Shown here: positions 52,232 to 61,160 of the stretch, one piece after another
How the letters are laid out: the number at the start of each line of letters is the position of its first letter
How positions within the stretch are numbered: position 1 is the first letter of the stretch
Assembly: GCA_045536965.1 (NCBI GenBank)
Contig: JAZSON010000012.1
Location: 124,001-188,000 of the forward strand
DNA: 64,000 nt
DNA from: UBA5448 sp045536965
GTDB taxonomy: Bacteria > Bacillota > Clostridia > Oscillospirales > SIG627
Reading direction: 5' to 3'
Notes under the pieces: model-generated
Seen by the model: only the letters and a program-made list of their open reading frames with translations
Told to the model about the DNA's origin: nothing
Databases searched by the model: none
Translations under genes and position numbers: made by a program

Positions 52232-52798
52232 TTAAGCCCCTAAATGTTCGATCAAGATTTTTGCTCCGATGGCAATTAAAATCACTCCGCCCGCCAGAGT
52301 AGCTTTGCGCTGATAGCGGGTGCCGAAGCGATTGCCGATCAAAACACCGAAGAAAGAAAGGAAGAAGGTGGTACCTGCAATGACGGAAGCGGCATACAAA
52401 ATATTGACCTGCATAGGCGCGAAGAAAATACCCGTTGCCATGGCGTCGATGCTGGTCGCCACCGCGAGCACGAAAAGCCTCCGTATTTTAGGGCGGTCAC
52501 AACAGCATTCACACGATTCCTCTTCTCCGCGGATGACATCCAGAAGCATTTTTCCACCAATGAAGAAAAGAAGCACGAAAGCGATCCAATGGTCGTACTT
52601 TTCGATCTGCTCCTCGAATTGCGAGGCAAGCAGCCAGCCGAATATCGGCATCAAGCCCTGAAATCCGCCAAAGAAAAGGGCAACGAGCGCGGCATACCGC
52701 CATTTTAGCTTTCGCATGGAAAGACCTTGGCAAAGAGCGGCGGCAAAGGCATCCATGGAAAGACCGATACCAATGCCGAAAATCGAAATAAAACCCAT
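52232..52798 (-). CDS. mntP: Manganese efflux pump MntP
   Basis: The protein has 188 residues from ATG 52798 (GGGAG six bases upstream). Six TM helices carry the paired motifs GLSMDAFAAALCQGL (Asp in TM1) and AVATSIDAMATGIFF (Asp in TM4) of the MntP family; a Cys-rich loop (CECCCDRPK) sits between TM3 and TM4. It exports Mn2+ and protects against manganese excess. The upstream Mn riboswitch and terminator explain its regulation. An in-frame upstream extension runs through the riboswitch and is not coding. Confidence 0.95.
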   Translation of the reverse strand: MGFISIFGIGIGLSMDAFAAALCQGLSMRKLKWRYAALVALFFGGFQGLMPIFGWLLASQFEEQIEKYDHWIAFVLLFFIGGKMLLDVIRGEEESCECCCDRPKIRRLFVLAVATSIDAMATGIFFAPMQVNILYAASVIAGTTFFLSFFGVLIGNRFGTRYQRKATLAGGVILIAIGAKILIEHLGA

Positions 52799-52816
52799 AT
52801 CATTCTCCCTTTTACA

Positions 52817-52938
52817 CAAAAAGACCCACGTGCGGCAGGACCGCACATGAGTCTTGTTCTTTAAGACAAGCCAGGTGGAAACCACCAGTCTGTTGACCTT
52901 GTCACATATTGCTATGCAAACTACTCCCTCACGAGCAA
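52817..52938 (-). promoter_or_regulatory. yybP-ykoY manganese riboswitch with terminator
   Basis: On the minus strand the leader has CCCTTTGCTCGTGAGGGAGTAG, then GGTCAACAGACTGG and CCAGG-type helices, matching the yybP-ykoY consensus (GGGGAGUAG and UCAACA elements that form the Mn2+ site). It is followed by a terminator at 52817-52855 (AAGACTCATGTGCGG/CCGCACGTGGGTCTT, T5). Mn2+ binding should favour read-through into mntP. Confidence 0.9.
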
Positions 52939-52940
52939 AG

Positions 52941-52969
52941 GGAGTATATCACAAGCGATACGTTTTGTC
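52941..52969 (-). promoter_or_regulatory. Promoter of the mntP riboswitch transcript
   Basis: Minus-strand TTGACA (52969-52964), a 17-bp spacer, and TATACT (52946-52941). Confidence 0.88.
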
Positions 52970-52988
52970 AAGGGAGATATTTTGCCGT

Positions 52989-53156
52989 TTAATAGGTGAA
53001 TTTGCCGTCCCCGATAAATTCCCGCAAAAGCGAATCATGCGGCACAAGGGATGCGATCGCTCTGACCATATCGTGATAGCTCTGCTCGGCCTCGGCTACA
53101 AATGCCGCGCCGTCGGCCTTGATCCTGCGGTTGAGTGCCGCTATCTCGTAAAACAT
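52989..53156 (-). CDS. Small hypothetical protein (55 residues)
   Basis: ATG 53156 follows AGGAGGGG at good distance and a TATAAT box lies at about 53200 on the same strand. The product MFYEIAALNRRIKADGAAF continues into a mostly helical, charged, soluble peptide with no TM or Cys. I recognise no family. It ends 20 bp before the mntP promoter. Real translation is supported only by the ribosome-binding site and promoter. Confidence 0.55.
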   Translation of the reverse strand: MFYEIAALNRRIKADGAAFVAEAEQSYHDMVRAIASLVPHDSLLREFIGDGKFTY

Positions 53157-53315
53157 TTTCACCCCTCCTAAACGATTTTGAATACGTACCGTACCTATTA
53201 TATCGCATTCTGCCCAAAATGCAAGCATTCCCGAGAGCGTGATAAACCATACGCGGACAGATTGTTTTTATGTAAATTGCACAAATGATAGCCGGGAATT
53301 TATGGCGGGAATTTA

Positions 53316-53443
53316 TGGAAGGATACGAAATTATATTTACCCCCTTGTTTCCGTGTATATGTTATGTTATCATATATTCACAGGGAAAAAAGGAGTTCTC
53401 CCGAAACAAACAACAGAATATTAAAAAGGAGGCAAAATTATGA
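53316..53443 (+). repeat. Duplicated leader/promoter segment, copy B
   Basis: About 128 bp nearly identical to 35917-36045. A candidate promoter is TTGTTT (53345-53350), 17-bp spacer, TATCAT (53368-53373). The inverted repeat of copy A is weakened here (GGGAAAA...TTCTCCC). A strong AAGGAGG precedes the start at 53440. Upstream, 53280-53315 holds a direct GGGAATTTATGG repeat. Confidence 0.85.
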
Positions 53444-56400
53444 AAAATGCACGCAAACTCACCACGCAGTCATCCGGACAAGCTTTGTCAAAAAGCCGCA
53501 GAAAGCATCATGTTTTTGGTACAAGGGTCGTTTTGACCTTCCTCCTGTTGATTTCCTTGTGCCTCGGTACTGTGCCAATGTCTGTCTTTGCTACCGGGCT
53601 TTCTTCATCTCTTGGGGTCGCTTCTGCTTCGGAACCCACCATTCTGTATGAAAAAACCTTTTTACGCAGTGCGTATGAAAAGCATTTTTTATTAAGCAAC
53701 GGCAAAAGCGTTGTATATAGCTATGACCAACCCGTGCACTACTTAAAGGACGGCGTTTGGACGGAGGTCGACAACACGCTCGTTTTTGAAAACGATTCTT
53801 ACGTCAACCGTTCGGCGTCCTTCTCCGCTTCCTTTGCATCAAGTGCCGACAGTGACTCTCTTTTCTCGTTCACCATGGGCGATTACGGTCTTTCGCTTTC
53901 TCTCCCGGTGATGCAAACGGCTGTCAGCGCCGTCTCCCGCAATACCCTCTTGCAAGAGAGAAGCTTTGAGGGAAAAACTGCGGCGCAGGCAAACGAGATG
54001 GATATCACCCATTCGTCACTCAAGTATGAAAACCTGCTTTCGGGCATGGATATTGAGTACAGCTTGAGCGGCGGCGGTGTCAAGGAAGACATTTATTTGG
54101 ATTCGGCTGCCGCGTGGCAGGACTTGACCTTCTCGCTGACCCTTACCGCATTGACTCCGCAGCTTCTTGCAGACGGTTCTGTCAGCTTAAAAAATGCCGC
54201 TGGACAAGAGGTGTTCACCATGGCCCCCCCGTATATGTACGATGCGGCAGGTGAGATCTCCCATGCGGTCACGTATAAATTGACCTCACGCAAAAACGGG
54301 TATAATCTGACCCTGGATGCCGACGAAAGATGGTTAAACGCTTCCAACCGCACCTATCCCGTCGTGGTAGATCCGAGCGTCAGCGTGTCGGGCAGCGGCA
54401 ACGTGGTCGATACCATGATCCGCGAAGGCAAATCGACGGGGACGTACGGCTCCATGAAATATATGGTGGTCGGCTATTCCACCACCTCCTCCAACCGACG
54501 CAACCGCGGACTCATTAAAATGAGCACCCTCCCCACCATTCCGAGCGGCAACAGCGTCGTTTCCGCCACCCTGACCCTGCGTCAGCTTTCGGCGGCAAAC
54601 GACAACTATTCGTGGTCAAACGACAATATCGCAAGCACCAACGTCGGACTTTCCAAGGTCACGTCATCCTGGTCAACCTCTACCTCGTGGTCAACCATGC
54701 CGACCTTTAACACGGCGTTTTTGGATGTAAGGCCTTTTAACGCTACGACCGAAAACGAAACAGCAACCTTTCACATTACCGAAGCGGTACAAGAGTGGTA
54801 TGCCGGTCAGGCCAATCACGGTCTTATGGTCCGCGCCACCGACGATGCCAACTCCTCTCCCGCCAACGTCTATCTGTCTTTCTATACCACCGAGCACACC
54901 ACCGCAGCAAACAAGCCGGTATTTGCTATCTACTATGCCTCGGCTACCGGAGACGAAACCGAACCGAACAATACCGCCGCTGCTGCTGATGTGTTGAGCT
55001 TTACATATCCCTCTCTTGCGGTGATGGGATCCTATACCGGATTGATTGCAGATAGCGAGGACGTGGATTTCGTTCGATTCACTATGAACGAAACGGTTAC
55101 AGCAAACATCAAGCTCTTTGTTCCCGAGGAGGAAGAGTACACCGTATATGTGTACAATGATGCAGCCGGCTCCTATTTGATCAAATACGGAGACGAAGGT
55201 ATCGGTGAAACGGTAAACATTCCTCTGGTCTTGTATAAAGGCACAACCTATTGCATTAAGATTTTTTCTTCCCACGGCAGTTATTCAGCTGAAGATTTTT
55301 ATACACTCACGATCAACTATGCAACGGTAGTGGACAGCAACGCGGTTTATACCATTAAAAACGTCAACAGCGGGAAAGCGCTTTCCATTCCACGCACTAC
55401 GTCTTCTACGGCTATCCAGCATACCTACGGCGGTGCGTATGAACAGAAATTTGTTTTGTCATACTCCGACGGCGGATATTTCATCAAAACGTTGAATATG
55501 TCCGACCGCCCCGGTAAAAGTTTAGAGTTGCCGAATGAAAGCGACGTTAACGGTACCGATTTGACCTTTGCGCAAGATGCGAATGCGCCCCGCCAAAAAT
55601 TTTGTTTGATCGAGTTACCAAACGGCAATTTCCACATCATGCCAAGCCAAAGCAGCAATAAATATTTGGAAGTGACCTATTCTTCTTCGGCAAACGGGGC
55701 AGTCGTGCAGATCTACCAAGACAGCGGACAGTCCTGTTTGGAATGGGAAATCACCAAAGTAGATAATTCACAACCGACTAAAAGCACCATTTCGTTCTTC
55801 TCAATAGGCGATGATAATTTAGAAGAAACTGAAGAAAATGGCGGAAATATTAGTCCTTATTATTGGTTAATCAATAACACTTCTGAGTACGAAGTTTGGA
55901 ATACACGTACCCGTTTTGACCCAGAAATTTCAAACGATGCCCTTTTGGCAGAAATGACGGAGTCAGATGTAGTGTACATAGAAACTCATGGAGATAAACC
56001 GGATAATTCACCAGTAGAGTCGTATTATTTTACTTATTATCACCCAAATGGTGAAAATCAAATTGTTTTGAATAGCGACATCGGCACCACCTTTACCAAT
56101 ACAGCTAACACCACTACTAACACGCCATTCAGAGGAAACACCAAATGGACGATTATGATGGCATGCAGTCAGTTAAACAGCGGCACGACAGCAAACTATT
56201 GGGCAAAAGCGTTGCTTGGAGATTACAACCGCATGCACGGCGTGCTCGGTTATTATGGTATAGCTCCGCAAAACTCTGGTGCAGCAAGAAGAATGGTGGA
56301 TTTTTATGCTAATCAACGTGCTAGTTATAGTAATTCTATGTTAGAATCATGGCAATACGCAAACGAATCCTGCGGTTCCACATCAACTTGGGCGGTTGTA

Positions 56401-57021
56401 ATGCATGAAACGTATTCTAACGATGCGGCTAATGTTGCAGACGAGAATATGTTCTCTGGTTTTGGTGCTGATTTGTCTGCTGGCTCTGCGGCTACAATAT
56501 ATCGGTACGCTTATGACGATGACGAAACACAGGTTCAATTTACAGCAAATCGCAGTTCCCAAGGTGCTCTTGCGGCTGTGCGCAACGTTGCTCTGACGTC
56601 AGAGCAAACAAATGCGGTAACTTGTATTTTGGGAACAAAAAACAACAGCCGCTTACAGATGGATGCTAACGGCAGAGTTATTTACCACGATGATTCTATC
56701 AACTATTCTTCGAGATCTGCTGCCTGCAATCTGACTGATGCGCAGATAATTACTCAGGCGGAAAATCAACTTTCAGCCCTTTCACTGTTGCCTGACGAAG
56801 ATTATATTGTCTCGGTCAGCCGGACCAGCAGAGAGCGCTTCGATGCCGAGACCGAATCGTTTGTCGAAAAAGAAATCGTTGGTTATACCGTTTATTTTCG
56901 ACACGCTTCAAACGGAAGGGCAATCGAAACAGAAGATGAAAATGAGGGTATATTGTTGCGCTTTACTGCCGACGGACTAAAGGATTTGGAGTATCATTGG
57001 GGTGAGCTTATTACCCAATAA
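53440..57021 (+). CDS. Secreted multidomain protein with DNRLRE, lectin-like and caspase-like regions
   Basis: The protein has 1193 residues. Signal peptide to about residue 52. Residues 60-315 are beta-rich, as in Rhs/WapA N-terminal regions; 318-504 a DNRLRE-type domain (VVDTMIREGKSTGTYG, GLIKMSTLPTIPSG, EAVQEWYAGQANHGLMV); 505-632 a pre-peptidase-like domain (DETEPNNTAAAADVL); 633-777 a ricin-type lectin region (YTIKNVNSGKALSIP). About 785-1035 looks like a caspase-like clan CD fold with His850 (VYIETHGD) and Cys909 (TIMMACSQLNSG), perhaps DUF6345-like. The C-terminus (1085-1193) is PepSY-like. The DNA for 785-1040 is more AT-rich than the rest. Two membrane paralogues follow. Confidence 0.8.
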   Translation: MKNARKLTTQSSGQALSKSRRKHHVFGTRVVLTFLLLISLCLGTVPMSVFATGLSSSLGVASASEPTILYEKTFLRSAYEKHFLLSNGKSVVYSYDQPVHYLKDGVWTEVDNTLVFENDSYVNRSASFSASFASSADSDSLFSFTMGDYGLSLSLPVMQTAVSAVSRNTLLQERSFEGKTAAQANEMDITHSSLKYENLLSGMDIEYSLSGGGVKEDIYLDSAAAWQDLTFSLTLTALTPQLLADGSVSLKNAAGQEVFTMAPPYMYDAAGEISHAVTYKLTSRKNGYNLTLDADERWLNASNRTYPVVVDPSVSVSGSGNVVDTMIREGKSTGTYGSMKYMVVGYSTTSSNRRNRGLIKMSTLPTIPSGNSVVSATLTLRQLSAANDNYSWSNDNIASTNVGLSKVTSSWSTSTSWSTMPTFNTAFLDVRPFNATTENETATFHITEAVQEWYAGQANHGLMVRATDDANSSPANVYLSFYTTEHTTAANKPVFAIYYASATGDETEPNNTAAAADVLSFTYPSLAVMGSYTGLIADSEDVDFVRFTMNETVTANIKLFVPEEEEYTVYVYNDAAGSYLIKYGDEGIGETVNIPLVLYKGTTYCIKIFSSHGSYSAEDFYTLTINYATVVDSNAVYTIKNVNSGKALSIPRTTSSTAIQHTYGGAYEQKFVLSYSDGGYFIKTLNMSDRPGKSLELPNESDVNGTDLTFAQDANAPRQKFCLIELPNGNFHIMPSQSSNKYLEVTYSSSANGAVVQIYQDSGQSCLEWEITKVDNSQPTKSTISFFSIGDDNLEETEENGGNISPYYWLINNTSEYEVWNTRTRFDPEISNDALLAEMTESDVVYIETHGDKPDNSPVESYYFTYYHPNGENQIVLNSDIGTTFTNTANTTTNTPFRGNTKWTIMMACSQLNSGTTANYWAKALLGDYNRMHGVLGYYGIAPQNSGAARRMVDFYANQRASYSNSMLESWQYANESCGSTSTWAVVMHETYSNDAANVADENMFSGFGADLSAGSAATIYRYAYDDDETQVQFTANRSSQGALAAVRNVALTSEQTNAVTCILGTKNNSRLQMDANGRVIYHDDSINYSSRSAACNLTDAQIITQAENQLSALSLLPDEDYIVSVSRTSRERFDAETESFVEKEIVGYTVYFRHASNGRAIETEDENEGILLRFTADGLKDLEYHWGELITQ

Positions 57022-57039
57022 ACAAATCGCTCTTATCGC

Positions 57040-57061
57040 GGGGGGCGGCTTACGCCCCCCC
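57040..57061. other. GC-rich hairpin after the secreted protein gene
   Basis: GGGGGGCG/CGCCCCCC with a GCTTA loop, 19 bp after the stop, without a clear T-run. It may be a partial terminator that lowers expression of paralogues 3 and 4, or an RNA-processing/stability element. Confidence 0.6.
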
Positions 57062-57089
57062 ATTATTCTTGATAAAAGGAGGATAGACT

Positions 57090-58133
57090 ATGATGAAAAA
57101 AGCTTCTAAAATCACCGCATGGATCTGGCGCGGCGCAGCACTGCTTTTGGCAATTTATCTGCTCCTTGCTGCTGTTTTGGATATTCCGTTTTTCTCCACC
57201 TCGGTCGGCTTGGAGGTAGAATCAAAGCCTCGCATACCCCACCACGCCGTTGCACTTCATTATTTAGAGGATGGGGGAGATGGGCCGAGAGGTATCGAAA
57301 CCTATCATAACGTGTTAGCGTTTGATCATACGATTAAATCTTGGGATTGTACCGGCGTGTTTGTCGGTTATAATATGGACTTTCAGTCACCGCTTGATAC
57401 CACATCTATGTTTGCGGTTGCACAAAATATTCGGTTGCATTTTGTTGAAGCAACTTCTATTACTGGTCCGAAATGGTTATATATAAATTGCGACAACCTC
57501 ACCATATCAAGTCATGACGGGAAGTACCTCTGGAATCGTCTGCAGGTTGTAGGACTAAAGCCCCCGCGTTTTGTGGATGAAAACGGCGTTGAGATGGAAT
57601 ACACTTCAGATTCAATGCACTATATCCGTTCTTTTTCGACGGCGTTTTTGCCGCAAATTGACACGGGTTCTTCGCCGATCGGTATGATCTTACTTGCTTG
57701 CATACCCGTTTTTATCGCTTTTGTTATCGGCTTTTTGCCCATCCTCTCGAAAATGCCGCCTGCTTCTCATAAAAAGATCTTGCGTTTCGGACTATGTGCA
57801 AAGCTACTGGTGGTTATTTTGGTATTTGCCGTCCTGGAATCCCCCGTTTTGCTCTTTTATTCTTCTCCGCGCGCTGTACCCAATGATCTTTATGCCCTTT
57901 GTACGTGGCTGACACCGATCATTTCCATTCCGGCGCTGTCGGTTTGGGTGGCATCCTTTAAGAACAAGAAATTTGCCCCCGTCGTTGCCGCCGCGATCAT
58001 GGTGCTTTGCCTGTATCAACCGCTTGCCAATCTCATTTGCCTGTTTGCCACCGTCATCGCCTGGGGATATTTCGCCCACGGTGTATGTAACCTTTTCGGG
58101 CGTTTCAGAAAACCGAAACCCGAAGCGGTGTGA
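57090..58133 (+). CDS. Multi-pass membrane protein with ectodomain, paralogue 3 of 4
   Basis: The protein has 347 residues. AGGAGG precedes ATG 57090 by seven bases. It starts with the shared MMKKASKITAWIWRGAALL head and one TM, has an ectodomain of about 150 residues unlike those of the other copies (YHNVLAFDHTIKSWDC, GLKPPRFVDENGVEMEY), then four to five TMs of which the last 73 residues match the other paralogues almost exactly. The middle TMs differ from paralogues 2 and 4. It follows the caspase-like protein by 68 bp. Function unknown; a membrane partner, receptor or immunity factor for the secreted protein is conceivable. Confidence 0.85.
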   Translation: MMKKASKITAWIWRGAALLLAIYLLLAAVLDIPFFSTSVGLEVESKPRIPHHAVALHYLEDGGDGPRGIETYHNVLAFDHTIKSWDCTGVFVGYNMDFQSPLDTTSMFAVAQNIRLHFVEATSITGPKWLYINCDNLTISSHDGKYLWNRLQVVGLKPPRFVDENGVEMEYTSDSMHYIRSFSTAFLPQIDTGSSPIGMILLACIPVFIAFVIGFLPILSKMPPASHKKILRFGLCAKLLVVILVFAVLESPVLLFYSSPRAVPNDLYALCTWLTPIISIPALSVWVASFKNKKFAPVVAAAIMVLCLYQPLANLICLFATVIAWGYFAHGVCNLFGRFRKPKPEAV

Positions 58134-58234
58134 GTGAATTGCGTATAAATAACAACGGAATGAAGAAAAGGAGGATAGACTATGATGAAAAAAGCTTCTA
58201 AAATCACCGCCTGGATCTGGCGCGGGGCAGCACT
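58125..58234 (+). repeat. Conserved spacer and 5' end between paralogues 3 and 4
   Basis: Matches 37243-37352 almost base for base, including the 48-bp spacer and its AGGAGG site. Confidence 0.85.
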
Positions 58235-59153
58235 CCTTTTGGCAGTATATTTTTTGGTTGCAGTTGTTGCGGGAATTCCGTTTTTTAATACAAATGTTGG
58301 GCTAAGTATCGAAGATAACAAGATAGAGAACGAAAAACAAAAATCGACATTCGTTTCTTTGGAGCATAACATCTTTTGGCAAACATACGCAACTACTTTA
58401 ACCTTTGATTTATATGTTTCGCATACTCCGAAATATTGGTGCGCCGCATCACCGTCTGTTACTTTTGCTCCAGGTATTCATGCCGGTAACGAGGCCGAAT
58501 TGCACACAGATTGTCTTGTTTTCAAAGCAACAGACAATCAAGATCGCCCTTACCAAATCTATCCCGCAATTATAGGGCTTAGAAATCCACGTATAGTTAC
58601 AGATGACGGAGAGATAAAAATCATACCGTCTGAGGAGCTTCCTGATTTTATCCGTTCCTATTCCAGTCCGATGCTCCCCGTAATCGATACGGGCGCTGAT
58701 ATTTGGGGTATGCTCTTGCTTACCGCCATCCCGATTTTATTGTCTTTGGTGTATAGCCGTTTTTGTCCGCAGTTTACACGCTCGCAACAAAAGAGGGTTT
58801 TGCGTTTTGGTTGGCGTATGAAGCTTGTTTTTGCGATATGTTTGATGTCGGTTTTCTCGGCAACGGCTTTATTTTATGTGCCGCATGATAGTATTCTGTG
58901 GGATTATCCCTGGATTTTTGCCATTCTCCGTTGGCTGACACCGATCATTTCCATTCCGGCGCTGTCGGTTTGGGCGGCATCGTTTAAGAACAAGAAATTT
59001 GCCCCCGTCGTAGCCGCCGCGATCATGGTGCTTTGCCTGTATCAACCGCTTGCCAATCTCATTTGCCTGTTTGCCACCGTCATTGCATGGGGGTATTTCG
59101 CCCACGGTGTGTGCCGATTCTTCGGACGCTTCAGAAAAGCGAAAACGAAATAA
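58182..59153 (+). CDS. Multi-pass membrane protein with ectodomain, paralogue 4 of 4
   Basis: The protein has 323 residues. Its head (1-41) and everything from RSYSSPMLPVIDTGADIWG to near the end match paralogue 2 with only a handful of changes, while the ectodomain (about 42-155) keeps just scattered identities (KYWCAASPSVT, LHTDCLVFK, IIGLRNPR). The C-terminal tail is shorter (RKAKTK). It is the last gene of the copy B locus and is followed by a strong terminator. Confidence 0.85.
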   Translation: MMKKASKITAWIWRGAALLLAVYFLVAVVAGIPFFNTNVGLSIEDNKIENEKQKSTFVSLEHNIFWQTYATTLTFDLYVSHTPKYWCAASPSVTFAPGIHAGNEAELHTDCLVFKATDNQDRPYQIYPAIIGLRNPRIVTDDGEIKIIPSEELPDFIRSYSSPMLPVIDTGADIWGMLLLTAIPILLSLVYSRFCPQFTRSQQKRVLRFGWRMKLVFAICLMSVFSATALFYVPHDSILWDYPWIFAILRWLTPIISIPALSVWAASFKNKKFAPVVAAAIMVLCLYQPLANLICLFATVIAWGYFAHGVCRFFGRFRKAKTK

Positions 59154-59185
59154 AACGGTATATACCCGCAGGATGAAAAATAAGA

Positions 59186-59228
59186 AAGGGTCTGTTGCGA
59201 CCGATAGGTTGCAACAGACCCTTTTTGT
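59186..59228 (+). terminator. Terminator after paralogue 4
   Basis: AAAGGGTCTGTTGC/GCAACAGACCCTTTTT with a ten-base loop. Confidence 0.88.
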
Positions 59229-59267
59229 GTAAGAATTGCAGTAGGTTTATGATCATGGATCGGGGCA

Positions 59268-59311
59268 TATTAAAACACAAAAGCAGGGCGTTGTGTTTTT
59301 GCACAACGCCC
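59268..59311 (-). terminator. Terminator of the cysE-aldo/keto reductase transcript
   Basis: Minus-strand stem GGGCGTTGTG/CACAACGCCC followed by TGCTTTTGTGTTTT. Confidence 0.78.
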
Positions 59312-59325
59312 GAAAGAGAAGCTTT

Positions 59326-60468
59326 TTAGGCTTTGGCGGGTTCAAACATGGCTTTTGCCTGCTTGAGCCGACGGATAATATCGATATGCTGAGGACAGAC
59401 TCGCTCGCAGGCGCCGCAGCCGATGCAGGCAGAGGCGGGCGCTTGGCTCAGTCCTTTGGTCACCCAATCAAAACGTCCTTTTGCCGCCCTCATATTTTTA
59501 TATTGACTTTCAACATTCAGAGCGTTCAAAATCCCATATATCGCAATATTTTTGGGACACCCTTTCATACAATAACCGCAACCTGTACAAGGAATCGTGT
59601 CGGCAGAAAGGATAATCTCCTGCGCCATTTCCACGATTTTCCTTTCCTCGTCCGACAGGGGAGAAAAGCCTTTCATGGTGGCAAGGTTGTCCTCCATCTG
59701 CGCCATGTCGGACATACCGCTTAAAACGGTGATGATTCCTTCCAGCGAAGCGGCAAAGCGAATGGCCCACGAAGAAATCGATACAGCGGGATTAAATTCT
59801 TTAAACAACGCTTCAACGGCGGGCGGCGGAGAGGCAAGCATACCGCCCTTGACGGGTTCCATAATAATGATGGGTTTACCATGTTTACGGGCAACCTCAT
59901 AACACAGACGGGATTCGACGGCGGGATTGTCCCAATCGCCGTAATTGATTTGCAGTTGGACAAATTCCATCTCGGGATGGGCGGTCAAAATTTCATCCAG
60001 AACCGCCGCCTTATCGTGGAACGAAAAACCGAGATGACGGATGAGTCCCGCTTTTTTCTTTTCTTGCAAAAAGTCCCATATACCGAAGTCATCGAAATAA
60101 TGCGTACGTTTTTCGCCTAAATTATGAAGCAAATAATAGTCGAAATATCCCGCGCCCGTACGAGCAAGAGAAATATCGAACATGGCTTTGGCTTCCTCTG
60201 CGCTTTTTGCTCCCAGCCACGCAGGCAATTTGGTTGCCAAAATGAAGCTGTCACGGGGATAGCGATCCACCAAAGCTTCCTTTGCCGCCATTTCGGAGGC
60301 ACCGTCGCCGTAGCCGTAGGCGGTGTCAAAATACACAAAGCCCGCCGACATGAAAGCATCCACCATAGCTTTTGTCTGTTCTATGTCGATGACGTCCCCT
60401 TTCATGGGCAGACGCATCAGGCCAAAGCCAAGTTTTGGCATTTCCTTTACTTGTTTTTGATCGATCAT
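59326..60468 (-). CDS. Aldo/keto reductase with C-terminal 4Fe-4S domain
   Basis: The protein has 380 residues. An AKR barrel starts LGFGLMRLPM, with the catalytic FDTAYGYGDGASE (Asp and Tyr), a Lys in ATKLP and the late HNL. The C-terminal 100 residues hold two ferredoxin-type clusters: CTGCGYCMKGCP and CIGCGACERVCP. Such fusions are common in anaerobes and probably take electrons from ferredoxin. AAGGAG precedes the ATG at 60468. It lies four bases after cysE on the same strand. Substrate unknown. Confidence 0.93.
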   Translation of the reverse strand: MIDQKQVKEMPKLGFGLMRLPMKGDVIDIEQTKAMVDAFMSAGFVYFDTAYGYGDGASEMAAKEALVDRYPRDSFILATKLPAWLGAKSAEEAKAMFDISLARTGAGYFDYYLLHNLGEKRTHYFDDFGIWDFLQEKKKAGLIRHLGFSFHDKAAVLDEILTAHPEMEFVQLQINYGDWDNPAVESRLCYEVARKHGKPIIIMEPVKGGMLASPPPAVEALFKEFNPAVSISSWAIRFAASLEGIITVLSGMSDMAQMEDNLATMKGFSPLSDEERKIVEMAQEIILSADTIPCTGCGYCMKGCPKNIAIYGILNALNVESQYKNMRAAKGRFDWVTKGLSQAPASACIGCGACERVCPQHIDIIRRLKQAKAMFEPAKA

Positions 60469-60472
60469 CGTT

Positions 60473-61126
60473 TTACTCCTTATCGGGATTTTGCGCCGAA
60501 AGTTTTCGTTCCAATTCTAAAATGCGCTGCTGCATTTTGCAAAGCTCCTGAGAAATAGGATCGGGGATATGCACCTGATCAAGCGATTGGGCGGGTGCTG
60601 CCGCCGCTTTCATCTGGCGAGTGCTTCGTCCCGGCACGCCGACAACCGTAGCGCCCGGCTCGACATCGCACAAAACCACGGCATTGGCACCCACGCGGGC
60701 ATTATCTCCCACAGTACAAGGTCCGAGAATCTGGCTTCCCGCGCCGACCAGCACATTATTGCCGAGGGTGGGGTGGCGTTTCCCCGTGTCCTTACCCGTG
60801 CCACCGAGGGTAACACCATGATAAATGGTGCAATTATCGCCGATTTCAGCGGTCTCACCAATTACAACGCCCATGCCGTGGTCAATAAAAAGACCTTTAC
60901 CGATCTTGGCGGCAGGGTGGATCTCAATACCTGTTTTATGCCGACAACGCTGGGAAATATACCGCGCCAAGCCAAACCACTTATGCTTTTGAAAAAAATG
61001 GGCAGTATGGTACATACGCAGGGCACGAAAACCGGGATACAAAAAATAAACTTGCAATACCCCTCTTGCCGCAGGATCGCGGGCGGCAATGGAGCGGGCA
61101 TCGTCTAACATTCCTTTATAATACAT
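60473..61126 (-). CDS. cysE: Serine O-acetyltransferase
   Basis: The protein has 217 residues from ATG 61126. The in-frame ATG at 61174 would lie upstream of the expected transcription start and is rejected. An N-terminal helical region (ARDPAARGVLQVYFLYPGFRALRMYHTAHF) precedes the left-handed beta-helix with hexapeptides (GIEIHPAAKIGKGLFIDHGMGVVIGETAEIG, GNNVLVGAGSQILG) and a C-terminal coiled region. It makes O-acetylserine for cysteine synthesis, without the long N-domain of enteric CysE. No cysK is adjacent. Confidence 0.94.
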   Translation of the reverse strand: MYYKGMLDDARSIAARDPAARGVLQVYFLYPGFRALRMYHTAHFFQKHKWFGLARYISQRCRHKTGIEIHPAAKIGKGLFIDHGMGVVIGETAEIGDNCTIYHGVTLGGTGKDTGKRHPTLGNNVLVGAGSQILGPCTVGDNARVGANAVVLCDVEPGATVVGVPGRSTRQMKAAAAPAQSLDQVHIPDPISQELCKMQQRILELERKLSAQNPDKE

Positions 61127-61160
61127 GTTGTTTTTCCGCCTTTTCGCTTCGATTGCTTCA

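Noticed and set aside
52799..52885. Upstream extension of mntP
   Set aside because: It overlaps the riboswitch terminator, and GGGAG before 52798 fixes the start at a typical MntP N-terminus.
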